Shown: in pieces, positions 1 through 10,411 of the stretch | How the letters are laid out: every line of letters starts with the position of its first letter | Numbering within the stretch: position 1 is the stretch's first letter | Assembly: GCA_003049485.1 (NCBI GenBank) | Contig: PYST01000231.1 | Location: forward strand, 1-61,974 | Reading direction: 5' to 3' | Length of the DNA stretch: 61,974 nucleotides | Source: Ophioceras dolichostomum | Lineage: Eukaryota; Ascomycota; Sordariomycetes; Magnaporthales; Ophioceraceae | Made by a program: the position numbers and the translations under genes | The notes under the pieces: model-generated | What the model was told of the DNA's origin: nothing | The model's input: only the letters and a program-made list of their open reading frames with translations | Database searches by the model: none

Positions 1-2461
1 CTGCCAATCCTGCCGCATTTTCGGGAGAAAACGTTCGAGAAAGCGGCGGGACCCGGCGTAACGCAGATACCAGCCTGCTAAAAGACCGCAAAGCCGGGCA
101 CCTGAGAATCAAATGAGCGAAGCTGGGAGCGCCAAGGCTTCAGGTTGCGATAAACGATAAAAAAGTAAAAGTCGCTGAAGTGCACCCCGCTTTGGTTGGC
201 TGAACCACAAAGCCCTCAGCAGGTTTATGTCAGTCCCTCCGACCAGTCACTCCGACGCTGGCGGCTGTTGCAGTTGCTGATGACGAAGCCCCTCTATTTT
301 TCTTGAGTGGCTTCGAAGCTACCTCGGTATGCATCCCTCCCATATTTACTGATGATGAGAGCACTACTTTTGCCTCATATAACTACGCCGCAGCGGCGTC
401 GCCTTCCTCATCTCCAAGCGAGGCCCCAAAGACACGCCCCTGGGACTGGCTGGCACTGGCGGGGACTCGCGACTTGGGAACGCGAAGATGGGGCGAAGAG
501 ACACCAGCCAAAGCGGGGAGCACCTCCTGTGAAAGCGACCAACCAGCTGCCCATGATCCTCCTCGCCCTCCCACTCATCAAGCTTGGCTGGACGTTGCCC
601 TGCTGGGCTACCGAGCGCATACCCCACCAGCGTTTCCCCCAGTTACGGCGTACGGCCCTAGGTTGCATCCATTCGGGCATTCGCCCTTCGCCTGAGGAGG
701 GAGGCAGGACGCTCAAGACGCGCACTCAATACATACACTGTAGCAACGAGGGAAGAGCGGATCCTCGGGGCGAGAGCAACACCGAGCGAAGAACCGAAGC
801 GAAGCGAAGCGAAGCGAGCAGCTCGCTGCATCGCATCCACCACCACCACCCCGTGAGCAACTGGAAAGGCACAGGGCGCGTGGGATGTGGGAGGCGGGAG
901 GTCCGCCGGAGGACTGTGGGAGGAGCGAGTGGAAAACGTGGTTGAAGTGGGCGCTCGACGAGCCGGCGGGAGGCAAGCAGTCACAATCCTTCTGCACTCT
1001 GCAACGGCCACGCGCTGTTGCAGGAAAAGGCGGGCTTATTATTGCAGAAATGGATTTTGCCGACAGCTGTTGCTCATCTCCATAGTAGCCCCGTCCACCC
1101 AACCCGTTCTGGTAGTACGTACCTAGCCGCCCTCGCGCAGTAGGGGTCAGCTAAGTCCTTAAAGACCGAAAGGCGGGAGCAGGATCAGGCAGGTCCTGAT
1201 ATCCAGCCAATGAAAGAACAAAAAAGAAATCGCCAGAGGGGCAGATTAGTGTATGGAATTATTCCATCTACTACGGAGCGCACTCCATAGCCGTGCCATC
1301 CGTAGCCGTGTCATCCTTTTTCTCAAAGACCTATCCGCACAGTGACTAAGTGACCCGCCTTCTTCCCGTCTGGTCTCACGCAGTATTCTATCTGGTCCCT
1401 CTGAATCAGTCATGTCATATCAGCCAACCGAGATGGCTGTTTCGGGACTAGCCCCTTCGCCTTGCCGCTCAGCTTCAGCTTCAGCCCCAAGCCCGGGGAG
1501 GAACCCGAACAGAGCGTCAACGGCCTTCTCCGAGCTTGCCACTCAAGAAAGCAGCAGATGACGCTAATAAGTAAGAGCTTTACGCCACCGTGTTTGGTTT
1601 TCAGGCTTTAAAGTTTGCCCTACCTGTCACACGTTTCATCCATCATCGGCGAAGTTCTTCTAGAGGCGCTGATGGACAAGACGAGACCGGAAAGTGTCTA
1701 GGGAATCTACATCCAGGGAGGGCTCCGAATCTCTCTCCTTCTCGTCATACTCCTCCCTGTGGTGCTTGACATTCATCACTGACTTTTCCCAGACCTGCAG
1801 AACAGTGAGGTAAACCGCTAGGCAAGCAAGCAAGGCGCGAAGGTGTTGCCTCACCTGCCTCTCACCCACCGGGTTGTACACCAACCTTACTGGGATCAGA
1901 GCTGGGTTGGTCGGTCCACTTCGCCGGGCGGTTGAGCCCGCCAGCGCGGGCACTAGAACGGCGCCATGGGCCGCCACAGAAGTGTCATGACGAGAGAAGG
2001 CATCACTAGCGTGATTACAAGCCTACAAGCCTATCAGCCCAACCGACGGCGTTCCCGGGCTAGGGAGGACACACAGGTCGTTCGTGGGTGCTTGCTTTCC
2101 GCTGCGCCCTTTGTTGCCTACACTGACTGACACGCGTTACTGGCCTGTCCGCGACGAAGTCATTCGACTGAAATGTAAATACCATGCGCATTCTGGAAGG
2201 AAGGAGGAGACCGCCTCTACGGGAAGACGTTGTGGACTCTACCTAGTTTGTAGATATATAATCGTCGTCCAGGTCCCAGATCCTACCAGTTATCAAGATC
2301 ATATCTATCTCGTCTATATCTATCTCGTCTATATCTATCTCGTCTATATCTATCTCGTCTATATCTATCTCGTCTTCCACTTTGTCTCCTTCTTCAGCCC
2401 ATATTGATTGATACCCCTTCCTTAGAGTCTCTTCTCTCAAGCGAGCTTTTTCGTTGCAAAC
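1..2461. other. Stretch without a supported gene
   Basis: Several open frames overlap on both strands, but none shows a domain, a convincing start or coding-like composition. Visible landmarks are a short run of four GAAGC units (about 796-815) and a 15-bp minisatellite at 2301-2375, listed separately. The last 50 bases are pyrimidine-rich and look like the leader of the candidate gene that starts at 2462. Confidence 0.5.
2301..2375. repeat. 15-bp minisatellite, five perfect copies
   Basis: The unit ATATCTATCTCGTCT is repeated five times head to tail without a mismatch. A 15-bp unit keeps reading frame, so both strands appear open across it (Asp/Ile/Glu repeats on the minus strand), but no gene context supports translation. 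It lies 87 bp upstream of the candidate start codon at 2462. Confidence 0.95.
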
Positions 2462-3274
2462 ATGCGTGCATGTGACAGCTCCACACTCGGGTCACTGCTG
2501 CGGGCGAGCAGGGCATTCCTCAACTTCTCTGTGGCCCTAGGGATCATCGCGCTCGCATTCTTCCTACTCGAGAAGTCTCTTTCCGCCTTCATTCGAGCAC
2601 GACACCTACCCTTATATCCCAATCGGATCGACGGTGCGTTCGAAGAGTCCTCCAAGCCCCCCATATTCCCCCCTGTTGACCCCTGACTGACATTAGAGAA
2701 ACATAAAAATATAAAGACCTAGAAGAAAAGGCCTCTTTCACAGACCACGACCCCCAACCCGCCTCTACGCCAATCCCCAAAACAAAGCCCCAATCAACAT
2801 CCAAGCCAGCCCCTGAACCCTTCTCAGAATCAGCCGCCACCGCCTCCCCGCCTCTCTGCAGCATGTGCAACTCAACCCTCGCCATCCGCCGCCCTGCCGT
2901 CGCCATCTCCCTCTCCTCTTCCCCCTCCACCACCACCACCACCTCCTCCTCAGAAGCAGTCCAAGAACAACAGGCCCTTCGCCTTCACCTGTCCAAGTTC
3001 ACCTGGCCGAAGCCCTGACCAAAGCTCCCAAACCGCGGCCCCGGCACGATTCTGCAGCGTTAAGCCAGTGCCCACACACGGCCTCCGGCCCCCGTCCGGG
3101 CAGGCTGTTCCTCGAGCTAGCCACGGGTCTGCAGGAGATCCTATACGGCTACCGTGCGCACCCCCGAGCAGCTGCACCATGCTGGACATGGCGCGGCTGC
3201 TGGGTGACACATGCCGGGACTCAGAGGAGACGGCGCGGCGGTTCGAGGTCTGGGTTAGGGATCTGGATGGCTGA
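2462..3274 (+). CDS. Candidate three-exon membrane-anchored protein, unknown function
   Basis: Reconstructed, not recognised. The ATG at 2462 follows a pyrimidine-rich leader. Exon 1 (2462-2633) encodes a hydrophobic segment of about 20 residues near residues 20-38, suggesting a membrane anchor. A GTGCGT donor, a CTGAC branch-like site near 2686 and a CTCTTTCACAG acceptor lead to exon 2 (2744-2996), rich in Pro, Ser and Thr. A second GT-AG intron (2997-3057) leads to exon 3 (3058-3274, ending ...VWVRDLDG). Phases match at both junctions (GAC and AAC codons are rebuilt), giving 213 residues. The first junction is more convincing than the second, whose donor (GTTCAC) is weak. Other frames across 2865-3368 are also open, so the 3' half could be wrong. 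Confidence 0.38.
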
Positions 3275-4087
3275 GATGGACCGACCGCTCATTCTAGCGG
3301 GGCGTGTGAGAGGACATATCTTACGTCGTACGGCATTTGATGGAAGCCACAGCAGGCACAACTATTGAGGCTCCCATCAAAAAGCTATGCGGAATCGATC
3401 CGGCAGTCTCCTGTTAAACACACACACACACACACAACCATCACCACCACTACTACCACCACTAGTCTAGCTCCAGGCTCCGTCCAACTCCACATAAAGT
3501 TGTACAATAAAAATTGCTTAAGCAGCCATTATTAGCTTTCCAAAACACTTAACTCCGTTCGGCTCACTTCAGAAAACGCCCGGAGCACGTGGCGGCGGGG
3601 CGGCGTTGATGTTTTCTCGGATCACTTTGCGGCCGCATCGAGAATGCGCGGAACCTACCTACCTACCTTGGTCCCAGTTATCAGCATCGTCGAGGGGTAC
3701 CCAAACTCTTTCAGAATGGAGGCCGCTGGCGTGGCCGTGGCCCGTTGCCGAGTCGAAGGCGGCTGGCGGCTTCGATGGCTGAACGTTGGTAGGTAGGTAC
3801 CCTACCTCAGGCTTCGGTGAGGCAATCCTCCGGAGTCTACCAGCCCAGTTACCCTCGGTGCACTTAGCGATCGGGGCCTCCGGCTTAGTTGATGGGGGCT
3901 TCATGTCGAGCTGGGGCCGTTGGGCGGCTCGGCAGGGGTCGGGACCTCCCTTAGCTAGCACAGCGTCGATGCCGTCATATTCGACCCGGCAAAAAAGAAC
4001 ATCTTCGGAATGCATTTCTGGGATCACTAACAAACTAGCAGCGAAGGGGCAAAAAACGGCCACCAAAAAACTCCCTTTATTAACTAC
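3275..4087. other. Stretch without a supported gene
   Basis: It holds a CA dinucleotide run (about 3418-3436) and two ACCT/AGGT tetranucleotide clusters (3653-3668 and 3788-3807). A minus-strand frame from 4015 to 3659 is open and has plausible composition, ending at a possible GTAGGG donor, but nothing in it is recognisable. Confidence 0.4.
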
Positions 4088-5740
4088 CTAATCAGAGGAG
4101 GGGGAAGAGTGAAGGGTTGGGTTCCTGTTGCTGCCGCTCCTGCTCCTGGCGCTGCTGGAGCTACTGGGGTTGCTGTTGATGCTGCCGGTACAGCTGCTGG
4201 AGCTGCTCCTGGTGCTGCTGGTGCAGTTGTTGCTGTTGTGGTTGGTGCTGCGGCTGCTGAGGCTGCTGCTGGAGTTATTGTTGCTGCTCGGGCGGCAGCG
4301 GCAGCGCCGGCAGCGGCGGCCGCCACGGCTGTTGTGGTTGCTGCTGGGACTGCTGCCGCTGCTGCCGCCGCGCCAGCGTGCGCCGGGCCCGAGCGTTGAG
4401 CCACTACATATAATATAATGTCTTAGTATAGGTATCAAAAAGGGGCAAACTAACTCGCTGTGCCGGCGGCGGCACCGTGCTACAAGTGACGGGCCCGTCG
4501 AGTACTAGGTACCTAGTACCTGGTAGTTATATACAAGTTAACACGTTTCCTTTTTCATAGTTCTTTGCTTGGAAAGTAACTTACTATTGGTGCTGCCGCG
4601 GCTGTTCTGACTGTTGTTGCTGTTGCTGTGGTCGTTGTTGTTGCTGTTGCGGTTGTTGTTGCTGCTGCTGCTGTACACTATACAGGTAGTGTTAGTATAT
4701 GTTCGCCTTCCAATGTTAGAGGCAGCGGCCCAAGGCAATGGCCAGAAGCTGATATACCAGCCAAGTCCAGAAGCCAACAACAGGGAGTTGATGACCAGGA
4801 GTCAGCCCAGGGGTCAAGGACCGGCAGAACACTGCTTGGTGAAAACGTCCGGTTGTCTCAACCCGAGGCGTTACCACAGACTGAGGTGCCTGCCCTGTTG
4901 AGGTACCAGGTTTGTTGAAGAAAGCGATAGATCTTGGTAAGGAGGTTGTTGATGAAATCCCCGGGATCTTGGGAAGAGGTGCCGTCATGTCATGAAAGGT
5001 GGTTGGCACAAAGGGAAAACAAATCATCACATGGAAGAAAATAAAGTACTCACTCTTGTGGCTGCTGCTGCTGCTGCTGTGGTTGTTGTGGTTGTGGTTG
5101 TGGTCGTAGTCGTTGCTGTTGCTATGATCACTCTGTTAGCAACAGTCCTTTATCATAGAAACAACGATGTCATCACACGGGGCAACTGTCAACCAAACCT
5201 ACCGACTGACGCTGCTGCTATTGCTGGAGCAGGAACTGCGGTACGAAGAAGGTAACCCCTATCGTTAGCAGGACGCACTTAACGACACTCTCCCATCGGC
5301 TTCGTCCTGCCACTAGGGCCATCCTTGCCCGCCAGTCGAAAGAAAACGAATGCGGTGATGTTTACACCTACTTGTGACTGCTGCTGCTACTCCAGCTTGC
5401 TGATTAAATTAATATCACGGTTAGAAGGCTTCTCATTGTCGCGCAGGAAGAAGGGGGCGACCAACGTACGGAAATGCTCTTGGTGCAGGCTGGGGAGAAA
5501 TGATAGAGGAACCAGAAAGATTTCCCTTGTGAAACGGCAATATTGGTATATCTCACGGCCTACCTCGCACTGTCCAGCAGGCAGTGGCTCTGATGAGAAT
5601 GGGAAGGCATGCCTGTGGTGCTCCTTGCGAGGAAGGAAGCAACGTACCCCCTTCCGTCGAGGAAGGCATACTACACAGGTAGCTGCCTCCACCAGTTTCC
5701 CCCATCGCCAACTGCTTAAGGCGATAGGAAAACAAAACAT
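4088..5740 (-). CDS. Candidate Gln-rich gene with micro-exons
   Basis: Reconstructed minus-strand gene, not recognised. Proposed exons: 5564-5740, 5372-5386 (15 nt), 5203-5217 (15 nt), 5054-5121, 4585-4677 and 4088-4403. The last three are best supported. Each starts after a TAG acceptor and the first two end at GTGAGT or GTAAGT donors. Perfect TACTAAC and TACTAAG branch sites lie at 4691-4697 and 4422-4428. Both micro-exons are CAG-rich, sit between TAG and GTAGGT, and are preceded by CTAAC. All phases agree, giving 227 residues: a Cys/Arg-rich start, a long Gln/Pro tract, and a Ser/Asn/Arg-rich end. A second frame through the same later exons is also open (Ser/Asn then Ala/Thr), so the product is uncertain. 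The first exon is weakest: its ATG context is poor and an opposite-strand frame overlaps it. Confidence 0.33.
4502..4519. repeat. 18-bp perfect palindrome with CCTAG core
   Basis: GTACTAGGTACCTAGTAC reads the same on both strands. It combines the ACCTAGGT-type words scattered through other intergenic regions of the window. Here it lies inside the proposed last intron of the Gln-rich candidate gene. Confidence 0.9.
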
Positions 5741-7039
5741 GAAGAACTATCGTATTCTAATATCTGATATGCCTAAATACCTCTAGGTAGTAGGTAGGTA
5801 CCTTAGTATATATTTCCCCTGCGCTCCGCAGCGCCTTTCACAGGAGTCGAGGCCCGTGATCTCGCCAGCATCAACATCACCACCTTCTCCACCTTGGATA
5901 CCCCGATGACGCTAGTAACGGGCGCCAAGGTGAGCCAGATAGAGCCCACAGCAGCAACAGCAGCACCACCACCACCAGTAGTAAGGTCGTTGTCGTTGAG
6001 GATCTGTACAACTCGGACGAGGGAAGGGGGAAGGGGCGATACAGCTCCCCCACCTTCCTCACACCTTTCCCTCTATCAAAGCGTAAAGGGACGAGTGGGA
6101 AAGGGAAAAAGGCTGGGAGTGAATGAGCGAGTTAGTGGGAACGCACCCGAGAGGACGGCCTGGATTTGTCGTCATTGACTCCTTTTCCACCGTATGTCGA
6201 CACAGCCTCGTGAGCAAGCAGAGAGCGTTTGGGTTTTTAAGGCCCTTGTTTTTTTCGTTTTTATTTTGGTTTATCTACCTACATCGATATCTACTTCGAT
6301 ATGTCATTAGAAGACAAAGCAAACCGCCCGATCGTCCGACACATTAATTCATCATATCTCATCCCATAATCATCCCAGTCGTCGTCATTCACTAGTGCAA
6401 AAAGAAGAACGAACCAAGATCAGACGAAGCTGAAAAAAGTGAATATAAGAAGAGACAGATCCTCATGGATATATATACATCTCTTGTCATTAAACACGAA
6501 TCTTTTTAGAGGAAGAATGAATCTCTCTAGCAGTAGTAACAGGATCCGTGCCCAAAGTGTAGTAGCAAAGCGGTCCGCCCCCAAGCCGGCCTAAGAGAAA
6601 GGAAGCGAGCACAAAGGACAGGGGATATATATATATCCAATGATGTGTCGGTGATGTTTGGGTTGTTTTTAAAGAGGTAAAAAAGAAGGGTTTTTAAAAA
6701 GGGCAAGGATACTTTTCACATATGGCACCATGTCTGGGCAACAGTAGTTGTTGGGTTCTGGGTCTGGTGCACATGGTTTGTGAACTTGGGTATCTTTATG
6801 AAAGAAGAAGAAAGGAACTAAAAAAGGTAGCTATTAGGTAGCTAGGAGAAGAGAAGAAGAAGATGGTAGAAGGAGAAGAATAAGGAGACAGACAAGAGAG
6901 TGACGACAGGAGAAGACAGAAGAGACAAAACAAGAAGGAGAGTGTCAAGGGAATGTGACAAGACAAGACTAGGTAGGAGACGGTGGTATTACACAACAAA
7001 GTATTGGATGTTTGTTTCACTTCACCCTTTGCACTTGAT
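5741..7039. other. Intergenic stretch, possible isolated exon
   Basis: A plus-strand segment from about 5844 to 5930 follows a TTTCACAG acceptor-like site and ends at an AAG|GTGAGC donor-like site. It reads as a plausible peptide (LASINITTFSTLDTPMTLV), but no flanking exons could be found. From about 6230 the sequence is T- and A-rich and probably holds the 3' UTR and polyadenylation region of the minus-strand methyltransferase gene. Confidence 0.35.
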
Positions 7040-10000
7040 TCACCTCGCACCACCAGTAGGCGGCACAGGAAACCCCGTGTCCAGGACCATGTCGATGAAG
7101 CCCAGGTCCGTCCTCGGCTTTCGGGCGTACCCTCGCAGCACGCGCCAGCACGACCCGACCTTGCGCCCCTCCTCGACGATGGCGTGCACGCCCCCCAGGC
7201 TCTTCCCCGCCTGCCTCAGCGCCTCCCCCGAGCCCGTCACCGTGTCGGACAGCCTGAGCTCGCCCGCGACGGCCTCCGTCTCGGCGCGCAGCAGCCAGCG
7301 CTCCCATGACCAGCCCGCGACGAGCCCCGTCAGGGCCGCCGCGTTGTCGGCCGAGCCCGTGACCATCGCCTCGAGCTCGAGCGTGGGGATCGGCAACCCC
7401 GTCGAGTCGCGCGCTACGGGGGCACGCAGCTGCATGTGGGCCGGCTTGGGACCCATGGGCAGGCACATCCACGCGCGGCGGGCGTCCTCGAAGCCGGCGC
7501 GTGCGAGCCGGCCGAGGAACATGCGGGAGGGGCTGGGGTCGTAGCCCAGCGTCTTGAGCGCGAAGCCGAACTCGACGGCCTTCGCGTTGCCGAGCGGGCC
7601 CGCGTTGACGACGTCCGAGTCCATGACGTGGAACTCGAGGAAGCCGCCCGGCTTCAGCACGCGCATGCACTCGCGCAGGCACGACTCCCACTCGTCCTCG
7701 CCGTTCTCGCCCACGAACTTGAGCACGCTGTGCAGCTCGCGGGCTGAGACGAGGTCGAACTGGGCATCCTCGAACGGCAGGCGCGTGAGGCGCTGCACGG
7801 CCACCTGGCGGTGGTTGGGCGGGCCGCGGACGTTGCAGTTGGACAGCTGGCGGATGGCCTTGGTGGTGACGGTGTAGACCTTGGCGTTGGGGTACTGCAG
7901 CGCGGCGTGCCAGGCCCAGTCGGACGTGGCCTGTCCGCCGAGGTCGAGGATGCGAGGGCGGTCGGCGGCCGGGCGCTGCGAGAAGGCCATGGACATGCGG
8001 GCCAGGCGCTTGTGCACCGGCGCGGCGATCAGGCGCCCGCCGTTGAGCATCTTGGTGGCGGCCACGTGCCAGGCTGCCATGCTGGACTGGGCCAGCGCCT
8101 CGCTCTCGCGGTCGGCCCGGAGCTTCTCGGGGTCCTCGGTGACGACGTCGTCGCCGCGCACGACGTTGGTGCTCATGCGCTTCTTGGCCGAGAGCGGCAC
8201 GACCGAGAGCTGGTACTTGCCGAGGAGCTGGTTGCGGTGCGACTCGCGGAGGGACACGCGCTGGGCCTGGAGCGCCTCGAAGCGCGGCAGGCGGTTGGTG
8301 AAGGCGTCCGAGCGGGTGGTCCGGACCGTGTAGTCGAGGAACGCCCGGTAGTAAGCGGACTCCTGACGGGCCAGCTTGGCCGGGAGCGAACGGGGTGGCT
8401 CGGCCGCCGCCGGAGACTTGACCATCTCGGAGAACCGGACGGTCTTCTTCCTCTGCAGGACCATGGGGGCCTGGACCTCCTCGGCCTGGGGCTCGGGGGT
8501 GGTGGTGATAGTGGCAGTAACGGTGGTGGGAATGGAGGAGGTGGTGGTGGTGGCCTCAACCTTCAGGGCCGGGACAGGGGGGATGACGTCCTTGGCCGGC
8601 ACGGGAGGCTTCTGCTCCTCCTCCTCCTCTTCGTCCTCCTCCACGATAGTCTTGAAGTTCTTGTTCATGTTCATGTTCATGTTCATGTTCTCGATCTCAT
8701 CCTCTCCCTCTCCCTCCGTCTCCGTCTCGGTGTCGTAGTCCTCGGGGAGGTACTCGACGCCCTTGAGGTAGGCGCGCTGGGCCATCAGCCAGCGCTGGGT
8801 GCGGTCCTGGTGGGACAGCTCGATCTCCGCCTGCTTGTGCTCGTACAGCTTCTCGTGGGCCGCGAGGATCTCGGTGGCGATGATGTCCTCGACCGGGGAA
8901 GGCAGCGACTCGTTCAGGGTGGAAGACGAGCCCGAAGGCTGGGACTGGGACGACTGCTGCTCCATGGGGGTGGGGAGCGGCGCCAGACGGGCAGTCACGG
9001 GCTCAGGGGTGGGCTGCACCTTGACGGCGGTCGGCAGGTCATCCTCGTTGGCCATGCCGGGGAAGTCGACGACCTGCTCGATGGGTGACGTCGAGAAGTC
9101 ACCCGTGGTCATGTGAAGGGGCCGTGGCGCGGGTGGCTGGCGCGGCATCGGCGGGGCCGCGTCCATGTTCCACGGGGCCCGGTAAAACTGCTCGGCAGTG
9201 GTCGAGGTGGGCGGCGCCGGCTCATCCGAGGCCTCGGGGGCCATGGGTGCCGCTGATGCTACGACGGCGGCAGCGGAGGGCCAGTGCCAAGTGTGTCGGC
9301 TGTTGGGCGAAAGGCCCGAGAAGAAGCCGCCAGGCGAGGGGATCTCCAGCCTGGTCAGGCCAGCAAGAGCTCCGGCGGGCGACTGGGGCACAGAGGCCCT
9401 GGCAAGGTTGGTAATAAGGCGGTGAGGGGGCCGCCGCGCCTCAGACATCTCCTCAAGGGGCACCTCAAGGACCTGCTCCAGGTGTCCCCCAAGGTGAGTG
9501 TCTTCCTCAGAATCGGCCTCCGATCCGGATCCGGACAGGGCCATAAGGGTGGTAAGTGCGCCGGGCTGCAGGTGGACGCCCGACCAGTCGGCGTTGGGCT
9601 CGTCGTCAGCTGCGATCACGGGCGTGGGTGGGGCCGACATCTGGGCCAGCTGGTCCGACGTGAAGCTGCCGTCCAGCGAAGGCGGGGCCGAGATGGTGGG
9701 CACCTCGAGCGACTGCTGCGCCTGCATGTACGACATGACGGCGGGCGACATGGCCACGATCGAGGTCGGGGTGGGCGCGGCCGGGGAGGTGATCTTGATC
9801 TTCAGGGGGTCCGACCTGGCGGACCAGGACTCGGTCGAGTCGGCCAGGCCGTGCGACCCGGGGATCACCAGACGCAGGGGGACCTTGCGCGGGCCCTCGC
9901 CGGCTTGCGCAGCCACGCGACCGCCTGTCGACTTCCTGCGTGAGCTGTTCTGGCGCTTGAGGCTCTTGGTGCTGCCGTTCCTCCTCAGCTCGTGACGGGA

Positions 10001-10411
10001 GACCTCCTCGTCCGAAACGTCATACAGGTCGTCGAATTCGGTGGCGTCGGTCATGACACTCTGGCGGCGGTTGTTCCAGGCGTCCGAGGACGGGTTCGAC
10101 GAGCTCGGTGAGTGGCTGTCGTCCGCCGAGTTGGACGACGGCGACGACGGCAGGACCGGCGCCGGCATGAAGTGGAACCCCCGCGGCGTGGGGAAGTGGT
10201 CGTTGACAGGCGAGAGCCACGCCTCGATCTTCATGTTCTGGCCCCGATCCCGGCCGTTGAAGGTGTTGTTGTTCCTCCTCCTTTGGTTGATCGGTGAGGT
10301 CATGTCCTCGTTCTCCTCCATTATGGTATTAAGAGCCCGACCGCCCCTCCGGCCCTGCGGCGGCGACGGTGGACGATATGTAGACTGGGGAAGCACGACG
10401 AGACCCGCCAT
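7040..10411 (-). CDS. Large disordered protein with C-terminal SAM methyltransferase domain
   Basis: Single-exon gene of 1123 residues. The ATG at 10411 (context CACAATGGC) is preferred over an upstream in-frame ATG because its context is better. The first 700 or so residues are Ser/Pro/Thr-rich and probably disordered, with acidic and Asn-Met repeats. The C-terminal third carries a class I Rossmann methyltransferase domain: motif I RILDLGGQ at roughly residue 815, then an LPFEDAQFDLVSARELH segment, RVLKPGGFLEFHVMD and a late FEDARRAWMCLP strand. This pattern is usual in fungal UbiE/LaeA-like methyltransferases, but the substrate cannot be told from sequence and the long N-terminal extension is not that of LaeA. 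It stands alone, with more than 1 kb empty on either side. Confidence 0.85.
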   Translation of the reverse strand: MAGLVVLPQSTYRPPSPPQGRRGGRALNTIMEENEDMTSPINQRRRNNNTFNGRDRGQNMKIEAWLSPVNDHFPTPRGFHFMPAPVLPSSPSSNSADDSHSPSSSNPSSDAWNNRRQSVMTDATEFDDLYDVSDEEVSRHELRRNGSTKSLKRQNSSRRKSTGGRVAAQAGEGPRKVPLRLVIPGSHGLADSTESWSARSDPLKIKITSPAAPTPTSIVAMSPAVMSYMQAQQSLEVPTISAPPSLDGSFTSDQLAQMSAPPTPVIAADDEPNADWSGVHLQPGALTTLMALSGSGSEADSEEDTHLGGHLEQVLEVPLEEMSEARRPPHRLITNLARASVPQSPAGALAGLTRLEIPSPGGFFSGLSPNSRHTWHWPSAAAVVASAAPMAPEASDEPAPPTSTTAEQFYRAPWNMDAAPPMPRQPPAPRPLHMTTGDFSTSPIEQVVDFPGMANEDDLPTAVKVQPTPEPVTARLAPLPTPMEQQSSQSQPSGSSSTLNESLPSPVEDIIATEILAAHEKLYEHKQAEIELSHQDRTQRWLMAQRAYLKGVEYLPEDYDTETETEGEGEDEIENMNMNMNMNKNFKTIVEEDEEEEEEQKPPVPAKDVIPPVPALKVEATTTTSSIPTTVTATITTTPEPQAEEVQAPMVLQRKKTVRFSEMVKSPAAAEPPRSLPAKLARQESAYYRAFLDYTVRTTRSDAFTNRLPRFEALQAQRVSLRESHRNQLLGKYQLSVVPLSAKKRMSTNVVRGDDVVTEDPEKLRADRESEALAQSSMAAWHVAATKMLNGGRLIAAPVHKRLARMSMAFSQRPAADRPRILDLGGQATSDWAWHAALQYPNAKVYTVTTKAIRQLSNCNVRGPPNHRQVAVQRLTRLPFEDAQFDLVSARELHSVLKFVGENGEDEWESCLRECMRVLKPGGFLEFHVMDSDVVNAGPLGNAKAVEFGFALKTLGYDPSPSRMFLGRLARAGFEDARRAWMCLPMGPKPAHMQLRAPVARDSTGLPIPTLELEAMVTGSADNAAALTGLVAGWSWERWLLRAETEAVAGELRLSDTVTGSGEALRQAGKSLGGVHAIVEEGRKVGSCWRVLRGYARKPRTDLGFIDMVLDTGFPVPPTGGAR
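8656..8691. repeat. In-frame hexanucleotide repeat inside the methyltransferase gene
   Basis: TTCATG units occur in tandem within the coding region and translate on the minus strand to alternating Asn-Met (NMNMNMNMNKN). An acidic Glu run follows. Such a repeat can change length without a frameshift, so strains may differ here. Confidence 0.85.

Noticed and set aside
303..945. Overlapping open frames of 130 and 212 codons
   Set aside because: No domain, no clear start context, and composition follows local GC-rich simple sequence.
2243..2440. Acidic Asp/Ile/Glu repeat protein on the minus strand
   Set aside because: It is only the translation of the 15-bp minisatellite, whose unit length keeps frames open.
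4109..4399. Ala-rich and Leu-rich plus-strand proteins
   Set aside because: Antisense readings of the CAG/CTG trinucleotide tract; every frame is open there.
4088..4403. Q-frame of the last CAG-rich exon with TAA and TAG as repeat-induced point mutation
   Set aside because: Spliced phase puts this exon in another frame without stops, so C-to-T damage need not be invoked, and no duplicated copy or AT-rich decay is seen.
7811..9088. 425-codon plus-strand frame
   Set aside because: Antisense shadow of the methyltransferase gene; His/Gly/Arg/Leu composition is that of a complementary GC-rich frame.
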